64,000 nt of DNA from Zygnema cylindricum (taxonomy: Eukaryota > Streptophyta > Zygnematophyceae > Zygnematales > Zygnemataceae). Position numbers and translations under genes: made by a program. The notes beneath the pieces are model-generated. The model did no database searches, had not been told where the DNA came from, and saw only the letters and a program-made list of their open reading frames with translations. Below are positions 1-11,381 of the stretch, piece after piece. The stretch's first letter is position 1. Each line of letters starts with the position of its first letter. The stretch is taken from the NCBI GenBank assembly GCA_037447655.1, contig JBBHKE010002427.1:59906-123905 (forward strand), in the 5' to 3' direction.

Positions 1-77
1 ATTAGCAATTTGCCGATATGACAGAACAGGTGAAACGAGAAAGAGAAAGAAAAAAAGAAAATGGAAGATAGAGGCAG

Positions 78-144
<67 letters not shown>
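78..144. repeat. (TA)n(GA)n microsatellite
   Basis: An AT dinucleotide run passes directly into a GA run of about 50 bases. It lies within the intron or downstream part of the MRS2-like gene on the minus strand, where it reads as a CT run. Confidence 0.95.
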
Positions 145-146
<2 letters not shown>

Positions 147-680
147 CTTTAGCAATAACGCATATTGCTAAAGGTCCAATTCAGAACAAATACTAGGCAA
201 ATGCCACTCCAGAAAAATCAGCCTTCCACGATTTGTCCTCCACATACAATAAAGTTGAATAAAAAGGAAGAAAATCACATTTTTTAAGGAACAAATTTAG
301 AAACAGTAGCTGCCCAATGCTTCTCCATGTTATTCAAGATTTTAGAAAAATAATGTTCATAAGTGACAGCAACTTGAAAAAAGAAACCAGCACAAAATCC
401 ATAGGTGTTCATTTATGGTTCTGTAACACAATCCAAATTCATTTTTAATGTAAAAGAGTCACTAAAATTGACATTTGAATATGGTAACAAATTTAAGCAA
501 GCTTTTGGGACCCTCTTCTAAAGGCGATAGCTAAATGCATACATTACGGTCACACGGCAAAATGGTCGTAATTTTTTCGGATTTAAACATGACAAATCTC
601 CCAACATCAACATCAAAACATGGGACCAACACATGAATGAAAAAAGCCACCATAGTTCTCTACATGTTCATGGACCTCAC

Positions 681-824
681 CTTTATGTGTTCTAAATTGA
701 CAACAATGGCTTTCTCTCTTCCGAGAACTGTAGAAGGATAAGAAAGAAGCGGGTCTAAAATACGAAGGTCTCGGGCAGGTATGGAAACTTTTCGCATTAT
801 GGCATATTTGTCAGCTTCTATCAC
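681..824 (-). CDS. MRS2-like: MRS2/MGT-type magnesium transporter, exon 2 (partial gene)
   Basis: This 144-base exon encodes 48 residues containing [19 protein letters not shown] and [13 protein letters not shown], the conserved N-terminal block of plant MRS2/MGT (CorA-family) Mg2+ transporters, which sit in plasma, vacuolar or plastid membranes. On the minus strand it is preceded by a good acceptor (pyrimidine-rich, then GTGCAG, ending at 825) and followed by donor GTGAGG starting at 680. Both borders are phase 0, so it joins exon 1 (1687-1893) in frame. In the family the next exon begins with AI(I/V)T(A/S)EEVL; I find nothing like it at 1-680, so the following intron is at least 680 bases long and the coiled-coil core and the C-terminal GMN-motif membrane segments lie outside the window. 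The family assignment is recognition by eye. The paralogue and its membrane are not determinable. Confidence 0.85.
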
Positions 825-1686
825 CTGCACCAAAAACCGAAATACACATTTTAACCAAATGAAGACAACATCAACGGCAGAAAAAGTGAAAATTTGGAGT
901 AGGGAAGTGGAAAACCTAGGAGTTGAAGGATGTTCAGATTTGACAACATCATGCGAATAAATTGCGAAAGAAAAAAATTGAGTTGTGACCAAAGCCATGC
1001 CCAAATGCAAAATCACAAGCGTTACAGACAAAATTGTAGAAAAAACTGATGCCCTAATTGACCCGGGCTTGCATATAGATTCCAACAAAAGGATGTTGTC
1101 ATGATGGTAGAAGAATACTCAAGGAAAACAGCGCGATAAAAAACATGCAAAATGATCTGTTAAACCGTGTTGTGTTATTTGAGTGCAAGAAGATCGGCTA
1201 AAATCCCAGCCACTTTAAAGCATCAATGGCTTTGTGTCTTAGTGAATAAAAGGTACAAATCTGGGTCAACATTCGGAGATTCAGCATAGTCCGTATAGGC
1301 TTGTTGTGGATTAAGAGACATTGTGGACATGAATGCAAATGCCTAAAGCAGATAAGCACCAATTAGGATTTAAATCAAACATTCATTTTCAAAGAGTGTT
1401 TTAAGAGAGCTGGTCTCAATTCTATTGGTCCAAACAAAAAAGACAACCATCCGTTTACCTCTCGAATTCTAAAAATAATAATAATAATAATAATAATGAA
1501 TTCTGTCAAATTGTATAGGTCCAGAGGACAGCTAGACTGACACAGTTTAAGGTTCCTGCACTGCACACACATAATAATCTAGCAGAGTAAATTTTGCATG
1601 ATTCATAAAACATATTTAGAATTTACACACATCTAAGGCTTGTAAAAATGTAATTATTTCCTTTTCCGGCAAGGTAAAATTCTCAC
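825..1686 (-). other. Intron 1 of the MRS2-like gene
   Basis: This 862-base phase-0 intron starts with GTGAGA at 1686 and ends with TGCAG at 825 (minus strand). It contains an (AAT)n run at 1474-1497 and no recognisable coding sequence. The reading frame running into it from exon 2 shows no conserved residues upstream of the acceptor. Confidence 0.75.
1474..1497. repeat. (ATA)n trinucleotide microsatellite
   Basis: Eight consecutive ATA units lie inside intron 1 of the MRS2-like gene. Confidence 0.95.
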
Positions 1687-1893
1687 CTCTGTCTTCCCTT
1701 CTTCGTCGATTCTGAGCCACAGTCGAGCTCCCATTCCCTTCTTCCTCACTCCCAGGGCTCTCTCCGTCGTGCCTGCGGCTGCCACTCTCTCCTTCTCCTC
1801 CTGACCTTCACTCGCAACCATGGCTCCTGATGCCTCGGCTTTCAGCTTGAATGGTCCGCCTGCCATGGCTATGGCTCTCCATCCTTGCTTCAT
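1687..1893 (-). CDS. MRS2-like: MRS2/MGT-type magnesium transporter, exon 1
   Basis: This 207-base (69-residue) exon runs from ATG at 1893 to donor GAG|GTGAGA at 1687/1686. The C-terminal part, RKKGMGARLWLRIDEEGKTE, fits the (R)KKG-GARLW block that begins the conserved region of plant MRS2 proteins. The first 45 residues (MKQGWRAIAMAGG, then a Lys/Glu/Ala-rich stretch) are the variable N-terminus usual for the family. It continues in frame into [20 protein letters not shown] of exon 2. The ATG at 1893 is the first in the open frame; internal Met codons (for example MAGG or MVAS) could also be the start. Base composition is clearly GC-richer than the surrounding DNA, as for a real exon. The sequence above 1893 would hold the 5' UTR and promoter. 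No break is seen, so the gene is probably functional. Confidence 0.8.
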
Positions 1894-3002
1894 GATGGCT
1901 ACACGTGTCCGCTGGACTGAAGCTGCTGAGTCAGCCAGTCAAGGCAATAGCAGAAATTTGCATCCCACGGTAAGGAGGTCGAGGATGATGGCAGCAATAC
2001 CACTACATGGTATCAACCATAACTTAACAAACCCTAGAAAGTAATAACCCTAAAACAGGGAAACCTAACTGAAAAACCGCCGCAGTTGCGAATGGCTGCT
2101 ATTCCATGATGCGTCGATTCGTACAGTACACTGTGTAGTGTGTACTACAGTACTGTGTTACAAGAGTCAATGCTTATTACCCGCTATAGAATGTTTGCCG
2201 ATAATCGATATGTATTTTCCATAGTTGTTCACGGCGATTAGTGCGAACGTACCGTACGTGACGAATTATACGTAACAAACGCATTGAACCTTTTGATCAA
2301 ATCGCAAAAAATCGTTAGTGAATTTCCTTCCGTACTATTCCGTACATAAAAAAACAAAAAACTATTACATATAACGCAGTTTGCAAGTTTTTCGCGTTAA
2401 ATGAATGGTAAAATAATAAACTTTTTGATATTTTTTCACAATTTCTGTTGATACCGGAATTTCTTTGCCAAATGGTAGTCCTGTCGTTCACCTTAGGGTC
2501 TGCATCCGTGCATGACGTACTCGGGTTCGAAAGCCACGAAGACAAAATTTTATGCAATTTCGTCTCTGTTCCATGGCGTCTTCTTTCAAAAAATATTGAA
2601 GAAGACGCCCGTACAAATTTCAAACTGAACGCGCGAAATAATGTGACGTTCAACGTCTCTTTTCGAAAATGTCCGTACATTTTCGATTATATAACGTACA
2701 ACTTCCGTGGTATTTCTGTTCAGTTCACTGAACAGAAAGTACCAATAAGTGCGACGCATATTTCCCGTTATATTCCGTACATATCCGTAAAAAAAATGTA
2801 CAGTTACAGTAATTAGTTTACAGGTTGCCGTTAAATTTCAGTTTCAGTTTACAGTACACGTTTTTTTTCGATTTTTTCAAAAGTCACGAATTATACGTTT
2901 CAATCGCAAAAAAGGAAAAAATCGCGCGATTTGAACAACTATACTATTTTCTCAAGTATCTCGATACTGTATTGGGTGTAAAATACGATTCTCACCGCTC
3001 TC
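1894..3002. other. Intergenic DNA upstream of the MRS2-like gene
   Basis: The first 150-200 bases should contain the promoter and 5' UTR of the minus-strand gene; a CACGTG core (ACACGTGT) lies at about 1901-1908. From 2100 on the DNA is rich in CGTAC and GTAC motifs with short inverted repeats (for example near 2126-2160), but has no recognisable coding sequence or element ends. The short ORFs at 2315-3034 have no family features. Confidence 0.5.
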
Positions 3003-3701
3003 CAGAGGTCGCAAACGGTCAACCGAAACCGTGACCGACCGTTAACCGACCGCCCGCGCCGGATCCGGAACGGATTCGGTTGCCAAATTTTGGGGGTCGG
3101 GCGGTTACGGTCGGTTGACTCACCAGGAAAAAAAAAACGGTCGGTTACGGTCGGTCAAACAAAAAACCAAAAAAAAAGAAAATTTTGTACTTTTTTTTTC
3201 CAACGTTATTGTTCTTTGTACTTTTGGTATCGTGGAAGTACGTGGCATCATGATTAGCGTCGCAAATCTGACACGGTACTAACACTATTCATTTCGCGAA
3301 TCTTACAAAAAGATAAGGGCCGCAAATCGTAATCTATTGTAAAGTGTTAATTATGCACTTTATGCAGTATTTCCAAAAATATGTCAAATTATTATATCAA
3401 TATAACGCGACAGATCGTAATTATTGGCTTACTCATACATCGTACATTATTGCAAAGTGCTAATTATGCGTTTTATACCGCGTTTCCACAAATATATCAT
3501 ATTATTATGTCAATGTCACGCGACATGTAGTCATTATTAGTTAATAAATCAGCAGAAATCAAATTATTACGTCAATTTCCCAAGACAAATCCTAATTATT
3601 AGCTTACTCACATGTTTCAAACAATAAATCGATAAATGGGAATGCTATTTAAGTTAAAAAAACTTGACCACAATTCAAACAAAACCTAGTCATACACCAA
3701 A

Positions 3702-5943
3702 ATGGACAAAAGCATTCTCGCTTCTCTTAAAACTACAGTCCAAAACGAACTTCAAAAATCAAAAAATGGTGGAACTGCTCAGTATTACCTAGTGAAAGAA
3801 AGCAGGGCCACTTCAAGTTGTTGGAAGAAAATTGAACATGTCTATGTAACTAAAACATCAAACAAATACATGTAAAGGGGGAGGTTTAGTGGCTTGTAAT
3901 ACATGTTTCGTAGTTTATCAATACAAGTCAACAAACGGTACTTCAACAATTAACACTCACACGTGTTTAGCGTTAGGCGACATGGATAGTTCTAGAGGAA
4001 TTCTTCGTAATTTTCTTTCAAAAACGGAGGCGAAAACGAGTGACCGAAAAAAAATTGCGAAAATGGTGGCGTTGATGTGTTGCGAGGACCTTCGACCATT
4101 TTCGATGGTCGACAGTTTAGGTATGATTTATTTTGAATTCCATTTAGGATGGCGTTAATGTAAATGTCATTATAACTTGTTTTGTTAATAAATTTATATT
4201 ATTGAGCTTCATCACTATTTTTTATCTATAATTTATATTCATCCGCTTATTTTTCTTTTTTTATTATTATTTGGTTTGTCATGATGTTATTTTGGTATAA
4301 ACCTTATTTATTGATCATGGTTAATAATTGTATGCTATTTTGTTATTCTTTTTTTTTGTTCCCAAGTTTTTAAGCATTTTGTCAAGCATTATTTGATGTT
4401 GGTGTTTCGTCCAACAAAAGTGTTGTCATCGACCAACTACTCCCGTCCGCCAATGGCGTAAAAAACTACATTATATCTTCTACCAAAGATATTCGTAGTT
4501 CGATCTTCCCAAAACCTAAAGAAAACATTGATAACAATATTTTCGTCGCATTTACGACCGATCTCTGGACCGAGAAAATAAAAAGAACCTTATTCATGTC
4601 AGTAACGGCTCATTTTATTGACAAATAATTTAAACTTCATGATCGGACGCTTCAAGTCGATCATTTTCCGGAGGAAAAACATACCGCGGAAAATGTTTTA
4701 ACGGCTTTCAAAAATTGTTTGACCAATTTTGAATTGTCCATTTTTTATGTTTTGGCAAATCGTTGCGTTGTGACCGACAATGGCTCTAACATGAGTGCGA
4801 CTGAAGGTCTACCGAGTATGTTTACTTGGATACATTGCGCGGACCATAAAATTGCTACAATTATGACAACGATTTTGAACAAGAGCGGTACTTCCAAAAA
4901 ATACAAATACGATGTGGAAGTTCATGAATTCTTTGATCTAATAGATGCGTGTAAATCATTGGTCACGTTTTTCAAACATAGTAATTTACAAAATCTTTTG
5001 AAAAACACTTTAAAACAAGAAAACGCAACGCGGTGGAATTCTTTGCTCCGAATGCTTAAGAGTATTTACGATTCATTCAATGAGATAGGACCAATCGTTC
5101 AAGCAAAAAATAAATTGATACCTTTTGCATGTATCGATAAGATTCACCTTACCGAACTTATTCGATTTTTTGAAAGGTTTCAAGAAGCGACCCTAAAGTT
5201 GGAAAAGTTCAAAGAACAAACTTTACATTTGGTTTTGTTTGAACTAACGTCTCTGCATAAACATTGTAAGATAAGAAAAACATCTTACAATAACGGTGAA
5301 AAAGAATGTCCGGCCGATTCCCCAAACTTGCAAAAATTGAAAGAACTTTTTATGAAATTTGCGTTACCGAAGTGGGGCCTTCATGAGCATCATATTATCG
5401 CGGCTCTCTTAGATCCCCGACAAAAACAAAATCTTGAAATAATTGGGGTATCAAAAACCGAAATTGAAGCCCAAGGGTCAAACTTCAAGAACTTGCTAAC
5501 GACCTAGGTGATGAAGTTGATTTCGGTAGTCCTCAACGTATAAAAAAAAACGAAAAATATCGCAAAATATGGACAGTTTCCATAATTTTTTTGGTGAGAG
5601 CGATGACGAAAATGAGGTTTTTATTACCACCAAGAAAAATACGCTCGTTAGTGACAAATTGAAACGTTATTTTGATTTAAAATTAACCAACGACGAAAGA
5701 TTGAACTTTAACATACTTAAATGGTGGAAAAAAAAATCATATGTACGTGCGAAAGATGGAGGATTTCCAATTCTAGCCGGTGTTGCTAGATCTATTCTAG
5801 CTATTCCGGCTTCTAGTTCCATGTCGGAATGCAATTTTTCGGATGCCGAGAACACGATAACAAAAAAGAGGAGCGCACTAGCGGCTTCAGTTGATAATGA
5901 TATTTTATGTGTTAGATCCAACCGCGATCTTTTAAATGCATAG
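3702..5943 (+). pseudogene. hAT transposase (BED finger + RNase H-like core + hATC), inactivated
   Basis: The likely start is ATG 3702 (MDKSILASLK). A one-base frameshift near 3873 moves the frame to the BED-finger-like part (CNTCFVVYQYK...INTHTC, 3889-3985). An intron is likely from GTATGA near 4120 to an AG near 4366. The frame then reads FDVGVSSNKSVVIDQLLPSA and TTDLWTEKIKRTLFMSVTAHF (first catalytic Asp; the hAT TTD-W-T block), meets a TAA at 4626-4628, and continues with VVTDNGSNM (second Asp) to 5507. A further frameshift in a poly-A tract near 5545 leads to the hATC dimerisation domain (ILKWWKKKS..., then ASSSMSECNFSDAENTITKKRSAL with the third acidic residue) ending at 5943. In the family the protein would cut and paste the element in the nucleus. 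With at least two frameshifts and one stop it cannot be made whole; non-autonomous mobilisation by a relative is possible. Confidence 0.88.
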
Positions 5944-6527
5944 TTTTTAGTTTTGCTTTGTTTTCTAATTATTGTTATTTTTTTAGTATTAGTTATGCAT
6001 ATATATATGTTTTTTTTTTTCACAATTTATCCTTTGTTTATCTTTTTTTTTCTTAAACCGGAATGTTTATTTTTACCAAATTACCAAAGCGAAGTATTTA
6101 TACCACTTTTAGATTTATATATTTTGTGTAATTTTTAGGTTTGAGGTTGAGAATTTGTATAATAAAGTCGAAAATAGGACAAGGTTATGATTTGATTTTT
6201 TCATATATTTGATACTACAAAATATGTTTTGATTTTTTTGCTCATCACTGTGTGTTTTTTGCTAATTGATTTTTTATGTGAAAAACTAAGACTTTTTTTG
6301 TAAACATTCATAATTAAAACTTCACCTTTTTTGCATAATTCATAACATAGTATTGTAGTCAAATATTAAATGTCCGAAAAATTGTAGCGAAAAATTTAGA
6401 TTTGCGAGAGAATAAACATTAACATCACAAAATAGAGTTAACAATATTATTTAAAGACGTGGACTATAACCTGCCATGTCTCTTTGCATTAAATAGTATC
6501 ATTAATCATAATTTTCCATTAACACTA

Positions 6528-7051
6528 CACCGCGAATCGTAATTAGCGTTATTAACGCTAATTCCGTCACCACGAATTTTGACCCAAAAACCTTATAAAT
6601 AGTAAATAACTTTTAATTTTCATTTACATTATTTAAGGTAGTTTTTTAATCAACATTAACAACTTTAGTATAGTGACGTTTTAAATAGTGTGGCTTACGA
6701 TCGGTGTGTGACCGTGCAAAATTGTACCGTATTAACGACAAAAGTACAAAAAATGATTTAATACATGTCGTTATGATGTAACTGCACTTTCACAAACCAC
6801 GTAGTGCAAAGGTCATAATGACGTGAAATTGTACGTTTGTCAAATTCTATATGTGTACCTACAAATCGGATAATTATGACGTGAAATTGTACGTTTGTCA
6901 GATTTTGTAAAGCGGATAATTATTACTGACAAAAACCTAAATTAGAGTAATTGATAAACTAGAGTACAACTTTGTTTTGAAAAAAACGAAAAAATCTACA
7001 TTGGAATGGATAACATTAATTATTTATTTACGATGATTACGATTCGCGGTG
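6528..7051. mobile_element. MITE of the CACCGYGAATCG family, nested in the hAT element
   Basis: The termini CACCGCGAATCGTAATTAG and its inverse are each bordered by TA, as expected for a TA target duplication. It has no coding sequence. It belongs to the long (about 520-620 bp) class also seen at 45380-47706, sharing an internal block with TAAATAGTGTGG and a GTACGG/TACAAAA-rich segment. TA duplication suggests Tc1/mariner-type transposition, but the termini do not match any mariner or Stowaway end I know. Confidence 0.75.
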
Positions 7052-7347
7052 TAATAAATGCTTAACGTTAATAACAACGAGCGTTGTAATTTTGTACCTT
7101 TTCGGTTACGGGCGGGCATGGTGAGTTGCCAAAAATCGAGTTTCGGTTAATCTTTTCTTTCGTAAACGACGGTCGCTTAACGGTTAACAATTTTGGAGCG
7201 TGACAAAACTCGGTCGGGCGTCAGTTACTTAGATTTTGAAAAAAAAAAACGGTCGGTTTCGGGTATGAAAATTTTGACTTTTGCAACCTCTGCCGCTCTC
7301 ACCAACGGGGGCCAACTCGTAAGAAAACTTGTCTGTAAAGTACAGCA

Positions 7348-7546
7348 CACCGTAAATCGTTATTAGCCTTATGTACGCTATATCCGCACCCCAAAATTTT
7401 GACATTGATACCTTAAATATAATAAACTAGACTATTAAAAGACTTGGACCATAATTTGCCACGTCTCCTGACACTAAATTAAAATGGATGACGCTAATTT
7501 TTTCTTTACACTAATAATTTCTATTCGCTAATAACGATCCAAGGTG
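7348..7546. mobile_element. MITE of the CACCGTGAATCG family, short class
   Basis: The left end CACCGTAAATCGTTATTAGCC and right end (inverse of CACCTTGGATCGTTATTAG) enclose about 200 bp of non-coding DNA. The left TA is mutated to CA. The segment after the left end (CCTTATGTACGCTATAT) recurs at 39624. Confidence 0.65.
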
Positions 7547-7553
7547 TACTGTA

Positions 7554-7599
7554 CACCGTGAATCGTTATTAGCCAATAATGCAAGATTGTATGGACAGT
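7554..7599. repeat. Single left end of a MITE of the same family
   Basis: CACCGTGAATCGTTATTAGCC follows TA directly after the previous MITE, but no matching right end is found before the hAT terminus at 7600-7781. It is probably truncated by that insertion. Confidence 0.5.
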
Positions 7600-7781
7600 A
7601 CAAAATGTTCATTTTTTTGGTTTTTTTGTTAATTGACCGTAACCGACCATTATTTTTTTGGTGAATAAACCGACCGCAACCCCTCAGCCCCCAAAATCTG
7701 GCAACCGAATCCGTTCCGGATCCGGCGCAGGCGGTCCGTTAACGGTCCGTCACGGTTTCGGTTGACCGTTTGCGACCTCTG
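7600..7781 (-). mobile_element. Detached terminus of a second hAT element
   Basis: About 180 bp are a close inverted copy of 3003-3190, ending in the inverse of CAGAGGTCGCAAACGGTC at 7781 and including the CCGGATCCGGAACGG block and subterminal CGGTC motifs. No partner end or 8-bp duplication (TTGTTGTA follows) was found, so it is a solo terminus or the remains of a second copy. Confidence 0.8.
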
Positions 7782-9190
7782 TTGTTGTAGTGTATAGTAG
7801 TTTAGAAAGCGATACAATGTATCGAGTGAGCAATACATATCGACATTAAAATCGTGAAATTTGCAATATGTTCCGTCCGTCCGTACATTATGAATTTTGT
7901 ACACTTAGAATTTCGTACATTCCCCAAATCCCGTGCATTCCGGACATCTTTAGAACTCAACTTTATTGGGACCTTTATGTTATTAAAATGCTCAATTTAA
8001 AAAACGCTATAAACCGGAAATGTACAGTAGACCTGCGAAAGGTTAATGATTGGTATCGCCGAAGGAATCAAACAGGCCTCCTATTTTACTACCCCTGAAA
8101 AAATAGAGAAGAAAATTGGAACATACTGGTTGTTCCTACTGCCTACATCTGCTATTTTCTCTTTTCCTAACGACTTGCTCCTAATATTGTACAAGCAAAG
8201 ATTAATTCTTTTCCATCAATGAATTGTAAGGGCACTTTCCCATGTAACCGACGCTTAGTCTTATTACTTTGATTTTTAGCGAAGATTTTTTAACTATTTT
8301 CATAGCATTCCGATGTAACACAATGAAACCGTTATTTTAAATTATGACGGATGTAGACGTGGGTGTAATTTATGACGATTTTAGAAGACTATAAAAATTG
8401 CGACAATTGATATTGTAGAGTGATTTTTTTATAGTTTTTAACCAAGGGATAAGGGTACGGCCACATGTGGCTAAGTACGGGTTTTTTTGATGTCGTTTTC
8501 CTTTCAAACTTAGCGACCTACTACCTAAATTGCGATCGTACGAAGAAATCACAAATTTGTAGGGTATAATTTGCGTCATCGTCGAACTTAGTATGTACGG
8601 AAAATTGTCACCTTGGGTTTTTCCGACCCATTGTCACCTCATCTTCAAACTTATCATAAACCACCTTGCCAATGTGTTTCAAACAAAGCAGAACTGTTTG
8701 CACAAATAGGAAAACATATTCCCAAGTGTGAAAAGTTTTCAAGAGTTTTAAACGACTGAAAAAAGTACAGGGCTTTTCGTTTTTGTCCGCATGCACCTTG
8801 TACAAATTTTTTTTTAAGGGGTCTCGATGGTGTAGTGTCATTTCACGTATGCGAAGGTGAATAATCTATGAAGTCATGGTGACCGGACGGGAGAGGTTTT
8901 GTCATACAGCCACGGCTATACATCTACGATATCACGCAATGACATGCGACATGCCAAATCGTTTCAAAAATTACGAAGTGTCTTGCAACACTTCAAAAAA
9001 TTTCCAAAAATACGGTACAACAAGACAGATTGTACACTTGACAACCGTCACTGGCATTGTCGACGTATACAATCGTCACATAGTTAAGTAACAGTTTCGA
9101 GTAAAAAGACACCTTGAATCCGGGTTCGCCGGATCCACGCTAAAAAACAAAGTAAGTTCGTTGAGTTACAAGTACACTTAGTTTTCTTGT
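7782..9190. other. Non-coding DNA, no recognised gene
   Basis: AT-rich sequence with scattered CGTACA motifs. The ORFs here (for example at 7868, 8370 and 8876) are short, without domains or coding bias. I see no element termini. Confidence 0.4.
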
Positions 9191-9780
9191 GACATTGTAG
9201 ATGCTTAGGGTTTGTGAAACAGTGACGCCATGCTCACTTATGATAACATTGACGTCACTAATTCCAAAAATTTAAGCCATGGTTTTCCGATTTTGTTTTT
9301 TTGTCCTTTCTCACTCTGTTTGCCATCAAACTACGCCCAAAGACAATCACAAGTATTTTTTTTAGAGATATATCCTTTGATACCATTCTTACCGTTTTTC
9401 ATTCGTAAGAGTTGTGAGATAGATGGAGTTATGGGAGAGGGAGGGAGAAAGAGGTGCTTTCACGGACTTCGCATTTGACGAAATGGGGTCCGTTGCTCAT
9501 GACCCCTCCACGACCCCTGTAAGGAAAAAAGTGCACGGAAAAAAGTACGCACGTGTTTGAAACGTGCAACGATTTTTTTTTTGAGTACCTCGGGCAGAAA
9601 ACAATTCAAAAACCTCTGACGTGTGCGACAACGTCTGCCTATTCGTTCACCTTGTAAAACTTTAGATAAAATCACCTCGCGAGGTGATTTGAGTAGAAGT
9701 TTGAAGATGAGATAGTAGGACGCGAAAGTTGGTTGAAACGCGTTAGACGACAAACTGCGGTGCATCTAAAGTTTCAAATT
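9190..9780 (+). repeat. Dispersed repeat with a perfect 22-bp palindrome; inverted relative at 42.8-43.4 kb
   Basis: The segment containing TGACGTCACTAATTC and TTTCTCACTCTGTTTGCCATC matches, in inverse orientation, the stretch around 43205-43345. A perfect palindrome (AAATCACCTCGCGAGG core, 9669-9690) sits in the same relative position as ATCACTTCATGAGATGAT near 42870-42890. The palindrome resembles those in the two Harbinger-like elements, so this may be a third, degraded family. Ends were not located. Confidence 0.45.
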
Positions 9781-10351
9781 GGTGCAAATTGTACTATGGT
9801 AATTTCATTTTTTTGGGACGGCTGCGGATTTTCTCGTTGCGGGCAAAGATTTGGAGGAAAACGGCAGAAAAAAACCCCTTATTTTACCACATGGAAAATT
9901 GTCCTAACAATTAAGACATAAGCAAGATTTTTTTTGACTTACTTTCTATCGATTTGCATCATCAATTTGGCTCTTCCCTTTCCCATGGGCACCATGCTCG
10001 ATCGATTCCAAAGCCCCACATGTGAAATTCAATGGAAATGTAAATATCTTTCGTGTTTCCCTTTAGTTTGGAAGCAACCAATTTGACTTTTTTTTCACAT
10101 TTCCACTGATCTTGTTATTAGGGACGTTTTGTCTCTTATGATCCGTTTCACGTTTCTGCTGGTGCCGAAACTGGGAGTTCTATTTGTTCGAACTCCTTGC
10201 CACTAGCCGCGTGGCGGCAAACTATTCCTTTGATAATAATTTACTGTGCTACGGTCCATCATTTTTCCTGTTTTCGTTGTAAAGCAAAAAAATATATAAT
10301 GGGATTCCTAGAAGTGCGACCGGTCGTACAAATTCAATGTCATGTACAGTA

Positions 10352-10568
10352 CACCGTGAATCGCTATTAGTGTTAATATTTTGTTTGTCACTGAAAACAT
10401 AATTTCTCCGTACACACATGTCGGATTGTAGATCTGACGGCTACGATTGAAAAGTAAGATTCTCAGCTTCCGATTGGCAGTACTAAATTGAAAATCGGAC
10501 AAGTGTGTACGTAAAATAAATGTTTTAAGTGGCGAAAAAATTCTTAACATTAATTGCGATACACGGTG
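10352..10568. mobile_element. MITE of the CACCGTGAATCG family, short class
   Basis: CACCGTGAATCGCTATTAG on the left and the inverse of CACCGTGTATCGCAATTA on the right, each bordered by TA inside a GTACAGTAC context. It is about 217 bp and non-coding. Confidence 0.75.
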
Positions 10569-10665
10569 TACAGTACATTTTTACAGGCCACAAAGTCTCA
10601 ACTTTAGTAAATAGTGTTGTCATTATTATTTACAAGTCTTTTGCTATTCCATCATAAGAGGTGTA

Positions 10666-10886
10666 CATGGTGTATCGCTATTAGAGTTAATATTTTTTTC
10701 CCCACTTAAAACATCTTTTCTCCCGTACACACTTGTCCGATTTTCAATTTGAGACCGCTAATCGGAAGCTGAAAAACTTAATTTTCAATCGCAACCGTCG
10801 GATCTACAATCCGAGGTGTGTACGGAGAAATGATGTTTTCAGTGGCAAAAAAAATATTAACACTACAGTAATAGCGATTCACGGTG
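10666..10886. mobile_element. MITE of the CACCGTGAATCG family, diverged left end
   Basis: The right end is the inverse of CACCGTGAATCGCTATTAC; the left end (CATGGTGTATCGCTATTAGAG) matches with a few changes. The interior is close to the neighbour at 10352-10568 in inverted order (ACACACTTGTCCGATTTTCAATTT), so the two are diverged siblings. Confidence 0.65.
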
Positions 10887-10892
10887 TACTAC

Positions 10893-11208
10893 CACTTCGA
10901 AAAAAGTAGGCGTTTTTATGGTAGGCCTTTGGTCGGCGCCTTTATCGTAAGTTGTGTTATGGGCTTTTCATGTGATCTTCTTTGATCACTACTTTGATCA
11001 GAGACCGTCCGATCGTCTGAATCTGACGGTGTAAATAAAATACTTAGTCCGAATGTTTTAATTGGTCCAATGTTTGGTTCGAATGTTTTAATTGGTCTGA
11101 ATAGGTCCGAATACAATATGGGTCTTAAGGTCATATTGTATGTTTTGCATACAATAGGCATATTGTATGGGCCTACTTTCACCTACTTTTGAACTATGCT
11201 TCGAAGTG
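10893..11208. mobile_element. Possible 316-bp inverted-repeat element
   Basis: The two ends share CACTTCGAA followed by AAAAGTAGG and then GTAGGCC as imperfect inverted repeats of about 40 bp. No convincing target duplication is seen and there is no coding sequence. Confidence 0.4.
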
Positions 11209-11381
11209 ACTCGTTTCTTGGATTATTAGGACAATGGATTATTAGGACACCTCTCTTCCTAGCTCTCCAAATTTTCTATATGTACGGTATGACAGATGTC
11301 GAATTGCACGGATTCCAAGCCAGAGATACAAAACGACAAATATTCTGCTGACGCCAGCGTCATGACAAAGCGAATATCTTA

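Larger units (their letters stand above)
3003..7292 (+). mobile_element. hAT-superfamily DNA transposon, full length, degenerate
   Basis: The 4290-bp element starts with CAGAGGTCGCAAACGG and ends with the inverse of CAGAGGTTGCAAA (13 of the first 14 bases agree). It is flanked by a perfect 8-bp target duplication, CCGCTCTC (2995-3002 and 7293-7300), the hallmark of hAT transposition. Both ends carry the subterminal motif CGGTCGGTTACGGTCGG in several copies, as in other hAT elements. The inside holds a broken transposase gene (3702-5943) and a nested MITE (6528-7051). The intact target duplication argues for moderate age; the gene itself is dead. Confidence 0.93.

Noticed and set aside
1820-2044. 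Plus-strand ORF of 74 codons
   Set aside because: Shadow of MRS2-like exon 1 on the opposite strand.
9460-9765. 101-codon minus ORF
   Set aside because: Crosses a perfect palindrome and a dispersed non-coding repeat; no protein features.
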